Assembly: GCA_965116625.1 (NCBI GenBank)
Contig: OZ220717.1
Location: 3,286,001 to 3,350,000 of the forward strand
DNA: 64,000 bases
Direction: 5' to 3'
Origin: VXNE01 sp965116625
GTDB lineage: Bacteria > Pseudomonadota > Gammaproteobacteria > Pseudomonadales > Azotimanducaceae
Shown: piece by piece, positions 61,548 through 64,000 of the stretch
Layout of the letters: every line of letters starts with the position of its first letter
How positions within the stretch are numbered: the first letter of the stretch is position 1
Made by a program: the position numbers and the translations under genes
The notes under the pieces: generated by a model
Database searches by the model: none
Seen by the model: only the letters and a program-made list of their open reading frames with translations
Told to the model about the DNA's origin: nothing

Positions 61548-64000
61548 TTAGAAGTGCGCCTGGCCTGACAGCAGGAACCGCATGATGCTGCCGTGGCGAT
61601 CGCTTTCGGTACTCTCGCCGGAAAGCTCCAACCGATGCGGCATTCCCGCAAAAGGACTCGCCAGTTCATAGCTCACGCCCAGGCGGGCCTGGCGATGGGC
61701 GTCGCGCGACAGGTCCAGCTCCCAGTACGGCATGATGGTGCCCGGTCGCCGCCGCATGTCGAAGCCATAGCTTATCCGGGTACCGAGGCCCCAACCCCGA
61801 TCTACGCGGTGAAGGGCGCCTGCGAACGGTTGTCCGCGGTACGAGAAGATGTCCATGGCCTCCGCGGTACCGCCCCACCTGGGCGACAGCAGCACCCGGA
61901 AGCCCCGTCTCCCGTCGGGACCGACGATCAGGGTCGCCTTCACGCCCTCCTCCGAGTAACTCTCGTCCGTGTGCATCGCCAGCGCGCGGGCTTTCATCTC
62001 GAAGCCGACCATCGGGCCCCGGTAGCGGAAGCCGCCCGCCATCTCCAGGCCGCCGCCGGTGGCACCATCGCCGCCGTCGTAGCGGCCGGCCACGTCGATA
62101 AAGGGCGACACCGGGATTCCTACAAACGCCATGGGAAGCGACGCCTCCACGCCCATCCGTACCCGCTGCACGTTCACCGTTAATCCCTGGATCGCTCGCG
62201 GGCCTTCGTCGGTCTCGAGCTGGGCGAATCCGGCATCGCCCCTGACGGCGAAATCAAAGCCAGCCCACGGGCCGAAGGCGTACCGCATTCCGCCCAGTCC
62301 CATCAGCATCGAAAGGTCACTGGTTGACTTCGAGGCCTCCTGTCCCTCGCGTTCGGCTGTCGCCTCGCCCGTGCCGAATCCAAAGATCGCCCACACCTTC
62401 CCGCGTTCACGCAACGCCCATTGCAGGTATGGATGGATCACGTTCAACTCCGTCTGAAGGCGGCCCTTGCCTCCAAAGTCACCCCCGAACTCGTAGGATG
62501 CGTCGGCTATGGCGTGGGATACCGCCGCGCCACTGATCCATCCATTGCCCCGCGCGTCGACGCCCAAGTACACGGAGGTGAGCGAGCCGTCATACAGGCC
62601 ACTCTCCGGCTCGCCCTCGAACGCGTGCCAATCGCCCGCGCCCCAAACGGACCAGGAGTTTATGGGATTGCCGAAACCACCGAACGGCATCTCGAACCGC
62701 GCCCCCCGGAGCCACTGCGCCAGCGTGTAGCTCGTGGATCTCTCCAGGTAGGGATCCTCCCCACCCCAATGGCCATGGCCGAACGTGCGTCCCAGTTGGT
62801 CGATCCTGTCAAACGCCGACCACTGCGAGTGCGGCCGGACCGACGTGGGCGCCAGGTGCGGCCCGGCCCAAACGTCCTCGGAACCCGAACCGGTCGTTTC
62901 CAACCGTCCGCCGATCGTACTGCCAGCGCTCGCGATCATGCCCCGGCCTACCGCGGCCAAAGCGCCTTCAAGCACCGCCGTCTCCGCCGGGCTGGTCTCC
63001 ACCGTCACCCCGAAGAACAGGTAGATCGCCGCGTCGACTGCCTTCGCGGTGATTGTCGCCGCCCCCTCGGCCACCGACGCAATCGTCAACATGCGGCCCG
63101 AAAGGGAGGCTTTCACGATGCTGGAGTCGTCGGAAGTCACCTCGAAATGACCATCGTAGTCGACTTCCAACAACGCCAGTTGGTCCGTCAGGTTGACGAT
63201 CTCCTCCTGTCCCACCAACAGCGTGAGCGAAAGCGGGTAGAGCATCAGTTCGGCACTGACCTTGTGTGAAGGCTGCGCTGCCAACGCCGGAAGCGTCAGG
63301 TCCACCCCGTTTCCGCTTCCGTCCTCGATATTGCCAACCAAGGCGTTGGGGCCGATGCTGATGCCATCGTCGTCGGTGTCGCCCAGTTCTACCGTGTACT
63401 GGAACTTGAGAACCCGGGTGCCGCTCCCCTCCTGGAAGGCCGCGTCCCGCTCCACCGAGCCGATTGTCAGACTCAGGACCGGCGCATCTCCCCGGACGTG
63501 TACGGGCACGTTGAACACGACCTCGATCCGGATATCGTCGTCGGTCGTATAGGTGTCGTTCGACCCCGCATCCGATGTGAGGTCGAGCCTCACGACCGCC
63601 GGCACGAGAGCCACGCCAGCTTTGACCTTGTGACGCATGTCGGCCGCCAATCCGGCGAAACTGCGCTCGACGACGTTGCCGGCCGCGTCCGCGATCGTGC
63701 CCCCTTGCAGGGCGCTCGGGCCGATACTGATACCGTCCTCGTCGGAATCGCCAGCCTGCACCATGTAACGGAAGGTCAACGTATCCGTCCCGCTGCCACT
63801 GACGAACGTCGCGGCTCGCAGGTGTTGGCCGATCGAAAGCATAAGCGACAGCTCTGCCTCACCGCTCGTGACGTGCACTTCCTCGCCGAACTCGACCTCG
63901 ATCATGATCGCATCGCCGAGGCCGTAGTATCCCGTCGCGTCCGGCGTGGAGGCGAAGCGGACCGCCGTCAGTTCCGGACCGATGCCGTCAACCTTGTGGT
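61548..64000 (-). CDS. Repeat-rich outer-membrane beta-barrel protein, 5' end outside window
   Basis: The frame stays open to base 64000, so the N-terminus is missing. The visible ~817 residues contain at least two repeats of ~110 aa with acidic calcium-like segments (GDSDEDGISIGPSALQG; GDTDDDGISIGPNALVG), strands such as IRIEVVFNVPVHV, and an Ig-like region (LYPLSLTLLVGQEEIVNLTD; SDDSSIVKASLSGRMLTIAS). The C-terminal ~350 residues form a beta-barrel ending in phenylalanine (LLSGQAHF), as in outer-membrane proteins. It probably displays the repeats outside the cell, like an autotransporter or adhesin. Confidence 0.75.
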   Translation of the reverse strand, partial: HKVDGIGPELTAVRFASTPDATGYYGLGDAIMIEVEFGEEVHVTSGEAELSLMLSIGQHLRAATFVSGSGTDTLTFRYMVQAGDSDEDGISIGPSALQGGTIADAAGNVVERSFAGLAADMRHKVKAGVALVPAVVRLDLTSDAGSNDTYTTDDDIRIEVVFNVPVHVRGDAPVLSLTIGSVERDAAFQEGSGTRVLKFQYTVELGDTDDDGISIGPNALVGNIEDGSGNGVDLTLPALAAQPSHKVSAELMLYPLSLTLLVGQEEIVNLTDQLALLEVDYDGHFEVTSDDSSIVKASLSGRMLTIASVAEGAATITAKAVDAAIYLFFGVTVETSPAETAVLEGALAAVGRGMIASAGSTIGGRLETTGSGSEDVWAGPHLAPTSVRPHSQWSAFDRIDQLGRTFGHGHWGGEDPYLERSTSYTLAQWLRGARFEMPFGGFGNPINSWSVWGAGDWHAFEGEPESGLYDGSLTSVYLGVDARGNGWISGAAVSHAIADASYEFGGDFGGKGRLQTELNVIHPYLQWALRERGKVWAIFGFGTGEATAEREGQEASKSTSDLSMLMGLGGMRYAFGPWAGFDFAVRGDAGFAQLETDEGPRAIQGLTVNVQRVRMGVEASLPMAFVGIPVSPFIDVAGRYDGGDGATGGGLEMAGGFRYRGPMVGFEMKARALAMHTDESYSEEGVKATLIVGPDGRRGFRVLLSPRWGGTAEAMDIFSYRGQPFAGALHRVDRGWGLGTRISYGFDMRRRPGTIMPYWELDLSRDAHRQARLGVSYELASPFAGMPHRLELSGESTESDRHGSIMRFLLSGQAHF

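Overview
The window is a high-GC, densely coding chromosomal segment, most likely from a marine-type uncultivated proteobacterium, probably a gammaproteobacterium. This is inferred from the gene set (cysS, cobalamin-riboswitch/btuB, selO, an FbpABC-type iron system, TonB-dependent receptors, CaiB/BaiF CoA-transferases, DUF35/thiolase-like pairs, pterin-4a-carbinolamine dehydratase). No rRNA or tRNA gene was recognised, so taxonomy is low confidence.

Layout. 0-5 kb: a truncated membrane protein, a serine beta-lactamase-family hydrolase, an AAA/DUF4143 ATPase, an MBL-fold hydrolase, and a secreted-protein gene cut by a 94-bp palindromic repeat. 5-16 kb: cysS, a cobalamin riboswitch with btuB, an M20 peptidase, an HNH endonuclease divergent from a second AAA/DUF4143 ATPase, and a two-gene ABC exporter. 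16-24 kb: a small lipoprotein, a Prx5-like peroxiredoxin, an SDR, a TPP enzyme, a small conserved protein, selO and an iron ABC permease. Five copies of the 94-bp repeat lie at 4.4, 16.5 and 18.1-18.3 kb, always at or next to stop codons. 24-28.7 kb: an accessory island with a membrane protein, a frameshifted HNH gene, a possible phage-portal remnant, a HEPN-like gene, an HTH protein and a RelE-type toxin-antitoxin pair. It lies between the divergent parts of an iron uptake system. 28.7-31.8 kb: FbpC- and FbpA-like genes and a translationally coupled lipoprotein, with a Fur-like site.

31.8-49.9 kb: acyl-CoA dehydrogenase, ZIP-like transporter, membrane/spermidine-synthase-like fusion, HpcH/HpaI aldolase, then a large TonB-dependent receptor divergent from an OmpR-type two-component system with 11-bp-period direct repeats between them. 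These are followed by a SRPBCC-like membrane protein, a GH32 hydrolase, an amidohydrolase/epoxide hydrolase pair and two coupled CaiB/BaiF CoA-transferases. An IS1182-like element (49949-51513) sits exactly on the stop codon of the second CoA-transferase. 51.6-64 kb: dienelactone hydrolase, a solitary AbrB-type protein, a DUF35 + tandem-duplicated thiolase-like + HAD operon, phhB, a glutathione S-transferase that appears to be a selenoprotein (in-frame UGA at the catalytic position with a SECIS-like hairpin), a frameshifted DUF222/HNH gene with repeated palindromes in its linker, a DUF169 protein, bcp, and the 3' part of a repeat-rich outer-membrane protein running off the window.

The strongest items to follow up are the Sec-containing GST, which standard gene calling would truncate, the palindromic repeat family that splits a gene with an in-frame stop, and the putative response-regulator site between the two-component system and the TonB receptor.
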